From assembly GCF_009727055.1 (NCBI RefSeq), contig NC_052355.1, positions 1,221,060-1,285,059 of the forward strand: DNA of 64,000 nucleotides. The letters are read 5' to 3'. The first letter of the stretch is position 1, and each line of letters begins with the position of its first letter. The translations under genes and the position numbers were made by a program. Shown in pieces: positions 9,624 to 19,345 of the stretch. Below the pieces are notes generated by a model, which was not told the DNA's origin, searched no databases, and saw nothing but the letters and a program-made list of their open reading frames with translations. Source of the DNA: Benincasa hispida. Taxonomy: Eukaryota > Streptophyta > Magnoliopsida > Cucurbitales > Cucurbitaceae.

Positions 9624-11442
9624 TGTAATGCAAAATGCAATCTTATGCTGTGTTGCTGCTCATGCACATTTTATGCGATACTACTTCTAGATGGATGCGT
9701 TATTAATGAAATGCTTGTAGTATGCTATGCGTTATCACAAGTTTCCTTGCGTTGAAACCAAGTATAATTCCACCGCAAGTTTCTCGGAGTGATCCGAGGT
9801 CGAACATAGGGATTGTTTAGTTAATGCGTTACATTCGTGATATATGCAACCAGGATTTTTCAATTAATAAAAGTTGTGTTTATACAGGTATTTAAAAGTG
9901 CGATAAAGTAAAATTGTGCGGTAAAGTAAAGTTGCGATAATAAAATAAAGTGCGATAAAAGTAAACCTAAGCTATTATGATACAAGATACAAGATACTGA
10001 GACATGATACTGAGTTTGAGACTGACTGTGAAGTTTATACAAAGGGTCGTGGTATGCGGTGCAAGTCTTTATGTATGAAACAGAAATAGAAAAGATAACT
10101 AATATAAACATCACAAGTTATTAATTGCGTTAAAGACATAACTACGGTTCCGCTTTCCCTTGGCGTACACCTCTCGGTGATCGGCCGTGTTCCCACATTT
10201 TTGTGGTGAAATAGGGATGAACGTAATGAATGCAAGGTTGCTTCCATCTCTGGAAGTATTTCTCACTTTAGTTAATGCATTCTTCCAACCTTCTCTCGAC
10301 AGGAGGAATGGCATCTTCACTTCTGCTTTCACAGGTGAAGATGCTGACTAGCATGCTTTAGCTAAACATATTTATTTCCTTAGCACAAATTACTTTCCTT
10401 GCTTAATTCTTACTAATTACCAGGGGATTAAGAAAACATCATGGAGAAAACGATTTACAGATGAACAGAAATAGACAAAAAGATGGAGATGGAAATGATC
10501 ATGACATTCAATACTAAGATTTAGCGTCTGATACATGGTGTGAATGATAGACTAAGAAGATGAATACAATTGATGATAAAGAGATAGAAAAAAAAGAGTG
10601 CCAACGTCTTGACACAGATCTAGATGGTGGATTTGCTTGCCGGCATATGGAATGGATGAAGGAAAGAGCTTCCCTCTCAGCTTGCTCGTCTAGTAGAAGT
10701 GACCTTGGTACAGAGCTTCAACAGCAGGGATTGTAATGATTTGCCCTGAGCCTCACCTCTTGGCCTTGTCTTTTAAATCTTTCCAGATCTTCTCCGATCA
10801 GGCTCTTCAGACCAGCCTCTCTCTCAATATACAAATATATGCCCGTATCGAGTATATCTTCTCAATGGAATGACCGGAGCTATTTATTAGGCTCAGCTTT
10901 GACTCTTTGACTTGTGGATCCCACTATATTGTTAAGGCAGTTTCAGAAATAGTGGAGTGAATATTCCTTCTGTTATGCAATCAATCCCTTCAGAAATGAA
11001 CAACGGTCAGTTGTACACACGTCAGAATCCTCCGCAATTGCGTTGCTCTTTACATCTTCGATCGTTTGCCCACATGCGGTGTTGATTTTGATTACCGCAT
11101 GCGGTTGAGATTGCGGTAATCACTTAGGTCTTGATCGATTTTCGCATGCGCCGTCATTGCTTTGATCGTCTATTCATTTCTGAATGATTGGTGCAATGCA
11201 ACGTAGATGCGTTGTTCTTTTTATCTTGATCCATGAACGCATCCGATGACTTGATTTCCTGCAAAACAGACTTGAAATATTCTTTTCTACCATCGCAATG
11301 GTGTCAGTGGGTGTATTGATGAAAATTTATAATTCTTGCATTTCTTAGCCAATTTCTCTACAATTGATGCAACTTTTTCTTTCTTTTGGCTGCAATATCT
11401 AAATAAAGCAGTATAAATAACTTGTATTTCTACAAGTTATCA
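9624..11442 (-). repeat. G1-family lone LTR inside C1 leader
   Basis: Aligns by eye along its length with the G1 LTR (4169-5964): same right end (TACAAGTTATCA), same block around GATCCGAGGTCGAACA, near-equal length (about 1.82 kb). No internal gypsy sequence is attached, so it looks like a solo LTR. The left edge is uncertain, since similarity extends to GCCATAAACTTGT, partly overlapping the primer-site end of G1. I found no clean 5-bp target duplication. The surrounding copia leader continues on both sides. Confidence 0.75.
11417..11440 (-). other. LTR-terminal hairpin, lone G1-family LTR
   Basis: Same arms (ATAACTTGTA / TACAAGTTAT) and GAAA loop as at 5939-5962, perfectly conserved. Confidence 0.8.
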
Positions 11443-12584
11443 AGCATGCTCATGCATCATATAATATAAAAGTTATATTTATGCATGCATAAAAAGCACT
11501 AACATGCATCATCTTTATATTATAATTGTTATAGTATAAGGGTGAATGATAGCATGTTTGCTTGGTTATTATGCATATATATAAAAGTTATGTATAGTAA
11601 TGACCGGACATTGCATGAAGCATGACACATAGGTTATTTTATAATTGTTATAAAAACCTTGTTGTGCACAATGGTTTTTTAGTTGTTTCTTTTTAAGAGT
11701 TAAAGAGAAATTAGAACGAAAAGAAATAAGAAATTCATGCATGCTCACTTAGGTTTAATTCATGTTTTAGAATGTTTAAAACTTGGATCACATAGATCTA
11801 AGACCACGGTTCTAATATGATTAGTGACCCTAAGGCTTTAATCTTTTTCATCAGTTTAATAGGATTAAACTGACTAATGAAATGTTAAAGTGTAGCAATT
11901 CTATCTATAAGGGACCTTTTGTCTAAGACGGGTTCTGTCTAGGCTGGGTTATTTAAGTTGACGGAAACATAACACCCCTACCTGGGAACTTACCTGAAAA
12001 TGTGAATTAGATAGATTTGATGCATGCATGCAAGTTAAGCATAGTCCATTAAAGTGTTTAAATGTGACTACTTGAACTTGTTCATATTTCATAGACAAAC
12101 GTTGTTTATGAACGGGTTTTAAAAAGACGACTTAGACTAAAATCAGTAGCCAGATTGTCTATGTTAATGAACCTCTAGGTAGAACATTCAGTGGGAGGTA
12201 CTTTGGGCATAAGATGCTTCACTTAAGCCTTTCACGGTATCCTAAATAGTCCACACCGTGAGATCTACTCTTGGCCTCGAGGTACCTTTGGCGTGTCCCC
12301 CTAACAGATGGAGTTTGGGTAAGTCAATATCAAGGTGGATAGAGAGAGTGTTCATAGTAAGTGGGAGCGGGAAGTGTGAAAGCATATCCCTCGGTCTCCC
12401 TCGTTGGATTGAAAAAGTTACTGCGCATTGCCTCGAGGCATCCTGTGAGTGTCCCCCTAAACGATGGTAGTTTTGTGCATTTTCTTATTTGATCTCCTGT
12501 AAGAGGATAAGATAACTTAGTCTCTTGTCCTAATCTGCTTCTTCTCTACAGTGGGCTCATTAGGGTGGGACTCTGGCACCGAAA

Positions 12585-12612
12585 TCTTATACACATCTAG
12601 ATGTGTATAAGA
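12585..12612. other. Partial Tn5/Nextera junction adapter (artefact)
   Basis: A 28-bp palindrome, the core of two head-to-head Tn5 mosaic ends (AGATGTGTATAAGA and its complement). It joins copia leader to a misplaced 97-bp piece of gag. Confidence 0.95.
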
Positions 12613-12709
12613 AAATGGGTCTACTATCGACGAGGGCAGCCAGGTTAGCATAATCCTGCATTCATTGCCGGAGAGCTTCTTGCACTTTGTTAGTAATGTG
12701 ATTCTGAAC

Positions 12710-12747
12710 CTGTCTCTTATACACATCTAGATGTGTATAAGAGACAG
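12710..12747. other. Tn5/Nextera mate-pair junction adapter (artefact)
   Basis: Full 38-bp junction: CTGTCTCTTATACACATCT followed by AGATGTGTATAAGAGACAG. These are the 19-bp Tn5 mosaic ends used in library preparation, so the join is a chimeric read. Confidence 0.97.
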
Positions 12748-13007
12748 GCATACGAGCGATGGACAAGGGCGAATGAGAAGGCCCGAGCCCTCGTCTTGGC
12801 AAGTCTTTCTGAAGTCTTGGCCAAGAAACATGAGCCTATGGTCTCAGCACATGAAATCATAGAGTCGTTGCAGGGGATGTTTGGAGAACCATCTGAACAG
12901 CTTATGTATGAGGCTCTTAAATATATTTTCAACTACAAAATGGAAGAAGGCACCTCTATTCGTGAACATGTGCTTAACATGATGGTCCACTTCAATGTGG
13001 CAGAGTT

Positions 13008-13209
13008 AAATGGGTCTACTATCGACGAGGGCAGCCAGGTTAGCATAATCCTGCATTCATTGCCGGAGAGCTTCTTGCACTTTGTTAGCCTGTCTCTTAT
13101 ACACATCTAGATGTGTATAAGAGACAGAAATGGGTCTACTATCGACGAGGGCAGCCAGGTTAGCATAATCCTGCATTCATTGCCGGAGAGCTTCTTGCAC
13201 TTTGTTAGC
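13008..13209 (+). repeat. Duplicated gag segment around adapter (artefact)
   Basis: The segment starting ATGGGTCTACTATCGACGAG occurs three times: about 12614-12692, 13010-13089 and 13129-13209. Copies two and three directly flank an adapter. This is an assembly duplication, not a tandem repeat of the genome. Confidence 0.93.
13090..13127. other. Tn5/Nextera mate-pair junction adapter (artefact)
   Basis: Complete 38-bp head-to-head mosaic-end junction inside gag. It creates false start/stop peptides (MCIRDR and SLSLIHI) in translations. Confidence 0.97.
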
Positions 13210-13606
13210 AATGTGATTCTTAACAAAGTGAAATATAACCTTACAACTCTCCTCAACGAGTTGTCAACCTACCAATCTTTACTAAAAAGTAAGGAGAGGA
13301 AGAAGGGTGAGGCAAATGTTGCTTCATCCTCTAGGACGTTCCATAGAGGTTCGACCTCAGGAACAAAGTCTGCACCTTCTACTTCTAACTCTGCAAAGGG
13401 GAAGAAGAAGAAGGGTGGTAAGGGAAAAGGGAAGGCACTTGCTAACCCACAGCTTGTCGCCCCAAGGAAGCGTCCACCGCTTGAAAAGGGAAAGTGTTTT
13501 CACTGCAATCAGGATGGACACTGGAAGAGGAACTGTCCTCGCTATCTGAAAGAGAGGAAGGCCGCCAAGGCAGATAAAAGTAAATATGATTTACTTGTAC
13601 TTGAAT

Positions 13607-14490
13607 CTTGTTTAGTGGAGAATGATGATTCTGTCGGGATATTTGATTCGGGCACCACTAATCACATTTGTTCTTCTTTTTCAGGGATTAGATCCTGGCG
13701 ACAGCTGAAGGCTGGTGAGATGACGATGCGAGTAGGCACCGGGTACGTCGTCTCAGTTGTGGTAGTGGGAGGGCTCCAGTTATCTTTACAAAATAGGTTT
13801 CTATTTTTGAATGATGTATATATTGTTCCCGAACTTAAGAGGAACCTAATTTCTGTAAAATGTTTATTGCAATGTAAATACACTATTTCTTTCAATGTGG
13901 ATAAAGCATTTATTCATAAAGATGGTGTTATTATTTGTACAGCAAATCTGGAATCTAATTTATATGTGCTAAGACCATTAGCCATTAATTCCCTCCATTA
14001 CACAGAATTGTTTAAAATTTCCGTAACTCAAACAAAACGTCGACGTATTTCTCCAAAAGAAAATGCCCATCTTTGGCATCTACATTTAGGGCACATCAAT
14101 CTCAATAGGATTGAGAGATTGGTGAAGAATGGACTTCTAAGTGAGTTAGAAGAAAATTCTTTACCAGTGTGTGAGTCTTGCCTTGAAGGTAAGATGACTA
14201 AACGAACTTTTACTACAAAAGGTTATAAAGCCGAGGAGCCTCTTGAGTTAGTACATTCTGACCTTTGTGGTCCTATGAACGTGCGAGCTCGATGTGGCTA
14301 TGAGTATTTTATCAGTTTTACTAATGATTACTCCAGGTACGGGTATGTTTATCTTATGCAACAGAAGTCTGAATCCTTTGAAAAGTTCAAAGAGTTCAAG
14401 GCTGAAGTTGAAAACGCATTGAATAGATGGATTAAAACACTTCGATCGAATCGAGATGGAGTTTGGACTCGGAATTTTAGGACTATTTGA
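13607..14490 (+). pseudogene. C1 protease and integrase N-terminal/core region
   Basis: Continues the gag frame. The aspartic protease active site FDSGTTNHICSSF is intact, followed by GIRSWRQL and VPELKRNLISVKCL. The GAG-pre-integrase/zinc region is HLWHLHLGHINLNRI with CESC (His/His/Cys/Cys ligands). The integrase core starts ELVHSDLCGPMNV with the first catalytic Asp. At the second catalytic block the expected SDRGGE-like sequence reads SNRDGVW, so the Asp is replaced by Asn, and a frameshift follows with a stop at 14490. Protease looks potentially functional; integrase is dead. Confidence 0.87.
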
Positions 14491-15252
14491 TAGAACATGG
14501 AGTCGTTTTCCAACTCTCAGTACTAGGTACACCTCAGCAAAATGGTGTAGCGGAGAGAAGAAATAGGACCTTGTTGGACATGGTTCGTTCGATGATGAGT
14601 TAGGCTTCCTTACCGGACTTGTTTTGGGGTTTTGCAGTGGAGACTGCCGTATACATACTCAACTGTATTCCCTCCAAGAGTGTTGCGAGAACACCTTTAG
14701 AGTTGTCGAACGGGCGTAAAGCTAGTTTATGTCACTTCCGCATTTGGGGTTGCTCGACACATGTGTTTGAGGCTAATCCCAAGAAGTTGGAACCATAGTC
14801 GAGGTTATGCCTTTTTGTAGGCTACCCCAAAGGTACATGAGGAGGTTATTTTTATGATCCAATGGAAAATAGGGTGTTTATTTCTACAAACGCTACTTTC
14901 CTGGAGGAAGATCATATAAGGGAGCACTCCACAAGTAAAGTCGTGTTGCGTGAGCTTTCCAATGAAACTGCTGAAACTTCAACAAGAGTTGTTGAAGAGC
15001 CTACTACATCAACAAGAGTTGTTGATGGGAGTTCATCTAGTACGTTGATTCCACCTCAAGAGTTGAGGGAACCTCGACGTAGTGGGAGGGTTGCGAACCC
15101 GCCCGTTTGAGAGCCTATGGTATTTGGGTTTCATAGAAATCCTTGCTATGGTAGCAGATGGTGACGTTGAGGCACCGTTGTTTTATCAGAAGGCAATGGA
15201 TGATGTAGACTAGGATGAATGGGTCAAGGCCATGGATCTCGAGATGGAGTCG
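14491..15252 (+). pseudogene. C1 integrase C-terminal part and linker to RT
   Basis: Shifted-frame continuation: YLIEHGVVFQLSVLGTPQQN with GVAERRNRTLLDMVRSMM (catalytic Glu in AERRNRT), then WGFAVETAVYILN, FEANPKKLEP and LCLFVGYPKG, and the frame MENRVFISTNATFLEEDHI (14862-15110) ending in RRSGRVANPPV. After a stop there are traces of the pre-RT linker (MDDVD.DEWVKAMDLEMES) up to 15252. RT itself is absent: the pol breaks into LTR sequence at a patchwork junction. Confidence 0.83.
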
Positions 15253-16152
15253 AAAACTTCTTCGGTCGTGCGTTAGTGGGAGAATCTGAAGGCCATGGAT
15301 TTCGGGATGAATGTAAATTCATTAATTATTAAATTGGTTAGTTATATGATAATTGGCCAAAATATTCTCTCGGTCGTGCGTTAGTGGGAGAATCCGAAGT
15401 CGGTTATTGTAACCAAAGAATAAAATGAAAATTTGTTTCATTTTACAAAAAAGTTCGAAAATTTGCAATCGGTGTGAAAACGTAAACGATCGCCTAGTTT
15501 GAGAGCCTATACGATAGTTGCACATCATCTAAACGATCGCACACCAGTGCCTAAATGATCGCACGCTTGTCCCTAAACGATCGCTTAGCTTTCCTAAACG
15601 ATCGCATAGTGTGTCACGTTTACTAAACGATCGTCTACCTTTTACTAAACGATCGCTTAGTAAAACCTGCATGGTCGTGTAGCTTCTTCTAAACGATAAG
15701 CACCCTTGCTATACGATAGCTCTTTTTGTCCCACTTGCTTATCGTTTACACGATTTGTCTTTTCTCCGACCTCTACCAAATTCACCAAAGACCACACTTT
15801 GGATTCTCACTCCAAGAATACCAAGGGCTCCAATTGGTGTGTCGTCCCCGCTGTTTACTTATTCGTGACTATTCGTGTTGCTACCATTCGTGTAGACGAT
15901 CGTGCTGCTGCAGCCGACTGGTTGGATGATAAAGTTCGCGTAGAGGTGCTTTCGTGCTTTTGAGTTCGACGTTTGAAGAGAGTCTTCAACTGGTATGAGA
16001 ACTCTTTCCCTTATATTTTATTGTTCGAAGATGTCGTTAATTAGTGTTAATTTGTATAACTATCTATTAGAATGTATATGTTGTATTTCGATCACAATGA
16101 AATCGGAAAGATTCGAATGCACTCATGGATGCTCTTCTTAAGAGTTCCTTCA
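15253..16152 (+). repeat. C1 3' LTR remnant with patchwork junction
   Basis: From about 15305 the sequence follows the 5' LTR from 7824 to its end, finishing TTCCTTCA at 16152 next to G2 integrase. The first 1.2 kb of the LTR is missing. It includes an ACGATCG array (15485-15750). The join to pol alternates short LTR and pol pieces (see finding at 15230-15400). Confidence 0.87.
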
Positions 16153-16480
16153 GTAAAATCCTTCCCATAGTAAATCAACACTGGAGGTTGTCGTCCATAC
16201 ACAATCTAAAAAGGGGCAAAGCCAGTAGAAGCATTATATGTAGTGTTACTCCAATAGTTTGCCCAATGCCACCAGTTCATCCATTCTTTTAGTCGCTCAC
16301 CACAGCAACACCCCTAATTGATATCCACGCTGCGATTCACCACCTCTGTCTGACCATCCGACTGAGGTTGAGAAGCTAAACTTTGATGGAGTTTGGTACC
16401 CGACAGTCGGAGCAACTCTTGCAAAAAGTGATTCACCAACTTCTTGTCTTGGTCCGAGACAATGGACTTTGGCACCTCCA
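16153..16480 (-). pseudogene. G2 integrase core, second half
   Basis: The minus strand reads VPKSIVSDQDKKLVNHFLQELLRLSGTKL, with the second catalytic Asp in VSDQDK, then SQPQSDGQTEVVNRSVD with the catalytic Glu in GQTEVVNR. Past a stop come EWMNWWHWANYWSNTTYN, TGFAPF and QPPVLIYYGKDFT. This is the gypsy integrase core up to the C1 insertion point; the reading resumes at 6626. The first catalytic Asp lies in the deleted part. It is fused at its N-terminal side to gag. Confidence 0.85.
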
Positions 16481-17084
16481 CAGATCGATATGCTTCCATA
16501 GTCGTTTCTTGTTTAGTAGTCAAGAATCTCCCACAGATCGATCCATTTATTAAAGATCGGAATCGGGCTATCATCGTTTTCTTCAAGTCTTCCCAATCTT
16601 CGAACGACTCTCTTTATACCTCCGACCGGTAATAGTCTAATGTGGTGCCACCGAAACTCTCAACCGCGACCGTCATCTTCTCAGATTCAGTCAACTTATG
16701 AACTTGAAAATAACGGTCTACTCTGTATAACCACACGTCTGGATCACTTTCGCCAAACACCGGCATTTGTACTTTCTTGAATTCACTCCCGTCGCAAATC
16801 GCTTCTTCACCGGTGGCTTTCACCGTACTATTTGCTTCGCACACATTATAAGTATTCGATCTTTCTGCCCCTTCCGTCACCTTTGTCTTTCCCTCAGACA
16901 ATTCCATAACATAAGAAACAAGCATTTCTTGATGTTTCTTTGCATGCAATCCCAATCTCTCAATGCTCTTCGCTATCGATGCCAAATTCTCCTCTATGGT
17001 TGACAACTTATGTATTTTGACTTTGAATTTAAAGATTTCTTGCTCTAGTAACTCCAATTTCTCTTCAAAACATTGTTGAACCAA
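16481..17084 (-). pseudogene. G2 gag (Retrotrans_gag), fused to integrase
   Basis: The frame starting MVQQCFEEKLELLEQEIFKF has a coiled-coil-like N-terminus rich in Glu/Lys/Leu, then a capsid-type block KKVQMPVFGESDPDVWLYRVDRYFQVHKL, then SEKMTVAVESFGGTTLDYYRSE. After one stop at 16614 it continues FEDWEDLKKTMIARFRSLINGS and GRFLTTKQETTMEAYRS, where it joins integrase. The first Met lies 17 bases from the primer-binding site, which is very close. An internal deletion of about two thirds of pol is inferred. Confidence 0.83.
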
Positions 17085-17100
17085 GCTTGCCCAGGTGATT

Positions 17101-17112
17101 GCTCTGATTCCA
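17101..17112 (-). promoter_or_regulatory. G2 primer-binding site
   Basis: The minus strand reads TGGAATCAGAGC, one base off the initiator-Met site TGGTATCAGAGC, and lies 3 bp from the LTR start at 17116. Confidence 0.78.
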
Positions 17113-17115
17113 ATT

Positions 17116-17690
17116 TGTTAGGAAACCGATTCTTGAAAATCTATATTAACGTAACGAGTTGGAATAAACTCCCGGAATAGAAACTAAATGATGAACAACT
17201 CTTTATTAAATGATATGAGACAAGCAGAGAATAGACGATCGCTTATCAAATTCCCCACGATCGTTTACAGTCTCTACGCAATCACTTAGTAACACTAGAC
17301 GATCGCCCACAAACACCACGCGATCGCTTACAAGATACTACACGATCGCTTACTAACTACTACACGATCACTTACTAGATTCTATACGATCGCCTACCAA
17401 ATGCTACAAGACCGCTTAGCTCTCCTACACTATCGCTTTGGTAAGAAGTAGACGATGAGCGGCACACTACGATGAGCGGCGCACAACGAGACTTCCGAAC
17501 TTTCACTCTCGAGAGCTCCCCTCCTCACTCCTGATATTGAGACTTTACTATCCTCTCTTTCCGTTTCTTCCTTCTTTTAAACCTCCACTTCTCCCAACCG
17601 AATTGGAAGTCGTCCTTAACCGATTTAACCACTTCTCCCTCTCCTCTATTCTTTCTTTCTTGATATTGTCACATAATTGGAGACCTATCA
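17116..17690 (-). repeat. G2 5' LTR (575 bp) with ACGATCG array
   Basis: Begins TGTTAGGAAACCG and ends CCTATCA. The middle is an array of ACGATCG[C/T]TTAC-like motifs, with six exact CGATCG cores between 17236 and 17392. The rest is pyrimidine-rich. The last 290 bp match the remnant at 5965-6235. Confidence 0.87.
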
Positions 17691-17983
17691 AACAACTCAT
17701 CTCCAAGAATGTTACTCTCCCACCTCTTAAAATTGTGAGAAAGATCTCGTGTGTCGTAGATATATTTATGCACTAAAATAACTAAAATATTATTCAAATC
17801 ACTACATTATATTTCTTATGATAGACAAGCATATTATCACGTAATGTGTCAGCCAAGTGTACACTAATTGCAATAGCAAATAGTACCCATCATTTCCAAA
17901 GGGAATTTAATGACTATTTTGATGCACTTGAAGCGATTACAGAACAACACAATAACACCATGCATGTATTATTTATTGTAATA

Positions 17984-18021
<38 letters not shown>

Positions 18022-18539
18022 TTTTGCATGAAAATTAGGTAATTTTTAAAATGACAGTTTATATGCGAGAAATATGCTAGCAATGGATGCAGGTGCAAAT
18101 TATCAAAACCCTCAACCATAAACTGGTTATTGATGTCTTTTGTAGGGTCGATCTGACATATCACCAATTGTTGTCTCTCGTTTTTTCTTTGTATAATCAC
18201 CCTTCCATCCATCTTTACTTGTATTTAAGCTTATAGACATTGATTTTTTGTTATATTAACTATGGTCGGATAAAGTAAGCATTTTGATTTGGGCTTAGGA
18301 AGTTAGGTTGCTATTTCTTTTGAGGATTTAATCCAGTTTGTGGGTCTTTACTGTTTGTTGCAAACATTTTGAATCATTGTTTTATTCCGTTAGTCTTCAT
18401 GATTGAGATGACACCTTAGGTTGAATGCTTGCTTTGTGCTATATTTCCCTTTGCCATATGTTAATGTGGTAGAGAAAATGCCTAGTAGCATGTCTTGAAT
18501 GAACTCATAATATACACATTTGAAATAGAACGTCATCTT
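17691..18539. other. Low-feature sequence with 35-base poly-T
   Basis: No recognisable gene. A run of 35 T occupies 17986-18020. The frame 17973-18212 on the minus strand ends in poly-Lys because of this run and has no family match I recognise. The poly-A on the minus strand could be the tail of a retroposed sequence covering about 18021-18300, but no LINE or SINE motif is visible. Confidence 0.6.
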
Positions 18540-19345
18540 ATGAATATTACTGTCCTTTATTTTCAACCGGTAATATCCTAAACGAAGATCAATCTTGGAG
18601 AAAAATGTGGCTCATTGTAATTGATCAAAAAAATCCTCGATTTTAGGAAGAGGGTATTTATTCTTAATAGTTACTTTATTTAGTTGTCTATAATCAATGC
18701 AGACGCGCAAAGAATCATCCTTCTTTACGAACAACACTCGTGCACCTAAAGGTGACACACTCGATAGTATGAAGTCCTTATCAAGCAACTCTTGCAATTT
18801 AATCTTGAGTTCCTTCAGTTCAACTGAAGTAGTTCTATACGGGGTTTTCGAGATGAGAGTTTTGCCTGGCTCCAACTCGATAGTGAAATAATCTATCTCC
18901 TAATATGGTGGTAACTCTGAGATATCTTCGGTAAAAACACCTGGGTACTTTCTAACAATTGGATTTGACGACAAGGTAACCTCAGAGTCTTTAATGTCAA
19001 CCACACTAGCCAAAAGACCCTATGCACCTCGATTGATCATCTTCCCTACTTTCATAGAGGGGAAACCTCGGTCTTGGTCCCCCTAAATTAAAATTAGTGC
19101 GCTTTTGTAGGAGGATTGAAAACAACCTCCTTATGGTAGTAATTTATAAGGTGGCATGATTAGCAACCAACCAATCCCTATCTTGAATGACATTGAAGTA
19201 TTGCATGTCTACAACTATTAAGGTCACATCTTGAAGTCTCACATATCTAGAACTATTAAGTTCACATTTGACACAAGTTTCGCTATCACAATCTGGCATG
19301 TTTTTACCTTTCATATGATAACACAATACCTCCAAACAGAACAAA
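18540..19345 (-). pseudogene. G4: gypsy protease-RT remnant
   Basis: Pol fragment on the minus strand. The protease end VTLIVVDMQYFNVIQDRDWLVANHATL (expected IVxDMxxFDVILGMDWL) lies at 19144-19344. The RT N-terminus is at 18612-18875: [58 protein letters not shown] and [10 protein letters not shown]. These are standard chromovirus-type RT blocks. Between them, stops and shifts interrupt the protease-RT linker (EDISELPPY). The RT palm with YVDD is not present, since the piece ends near 18540. No LTR of its own was found. Confidence 0.82.

Larger units (their letters stand above)
8678..12584 (+). other. C1 untranslated leader (with nested LTR)
   Basis: Non-coding leader between the primer-binding site and gag, interrupted at 9624-11442 by a gypsy LTR. 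It contains a second ACGATCG-type array (9055-9300) and AT-rich repeats around TGCATCAT (9480-9550, 11443-11660). A conserved block (11880-12560) also appears in the leaders of C4 (31920-32620, opposite strand) and C6 (58200-58490). The leader stops at a partial adapter, so its join to gag is artificial. Confidence 0.75.
12748..13606 (+). pseudogene. C1 gag with CCHC zinc knuckle
   Basis: Copia Gag, the RNA-binding capsid protein. Blocks in order: AYERWTRANEKARALVLASL, then AKKHEPMVSAHEIIESLQGM, then EHVLNMMVHFNVAELNGSTI (UBN2-type gag domain), a basic Ser/Lys/Gly-rich stretch, and an intact zinc knuckle CFHCNQDGHWKRNC (C-x2-C-x4-H-x4-C, about 13497-13540). The N-terminus (a MATxTLSLL-type start in C4 and C6) is absent because of the adapter chimeras. 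An internal adapter (13090-13127), with its upstream flank repeated downstream, also interrupts it. The biological gene is probably one frame into protease. Confidence 0.85.
6627..16152 (+). mobile_element. C1: Ty1/copia retrotransposon nested in G2
   Basis: Plus-strand copia element: full 5' LTR (6627-8663), Met-type primer site, long leader with a nested gypsy LTR, gag, protease, integrase, and only the last 0.85 kb of the 3' LTR. RT, RNase H and the first part of the 3' LTR are deleted. The flanks are GTACA (6622-6626) and GTAAA (16153-16157), a 4-of-5 target duplication. The G2 pol reading continues across the two flanks. The gag region is scrambled by sequencing adapters, so its apparent structure is not reliable. 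Confidence 0.88.
5965..17690 (-). mobile_element. G2: chromovirus-like Ty3/gypsy element, split by copia C1
   Basis: Minus-strand element. The 5' LTR (17116-17690) and the 3' LTR remnant (5965-6235) are alike, with the same ends (CCTATCA) and shared phrases. Inside are a Met-type primer-binding site, gag, an integrase piece, then C1 (6627-16152), then the integrase C-terminus and a polypurine tract. Protease, RT and RNase H are missing because gag is fused to integrase near 16480. G1 has removed the left part of the 3' LTR. The EDKV-type C-terminus next to the polypurine tract resembles a chromodomain tail, hence chromovirus-like. Confidence 0.85.

Noticed and set aside
12585..12747. Tn5/IS50-like mosaic ends suggesting a bacterial transposon
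   Set aside because: Only the 19-bp ends occur, head to head and without any transposase, at four sites with duplicated flanks. This is the tagmentation adapter, not a natural element.
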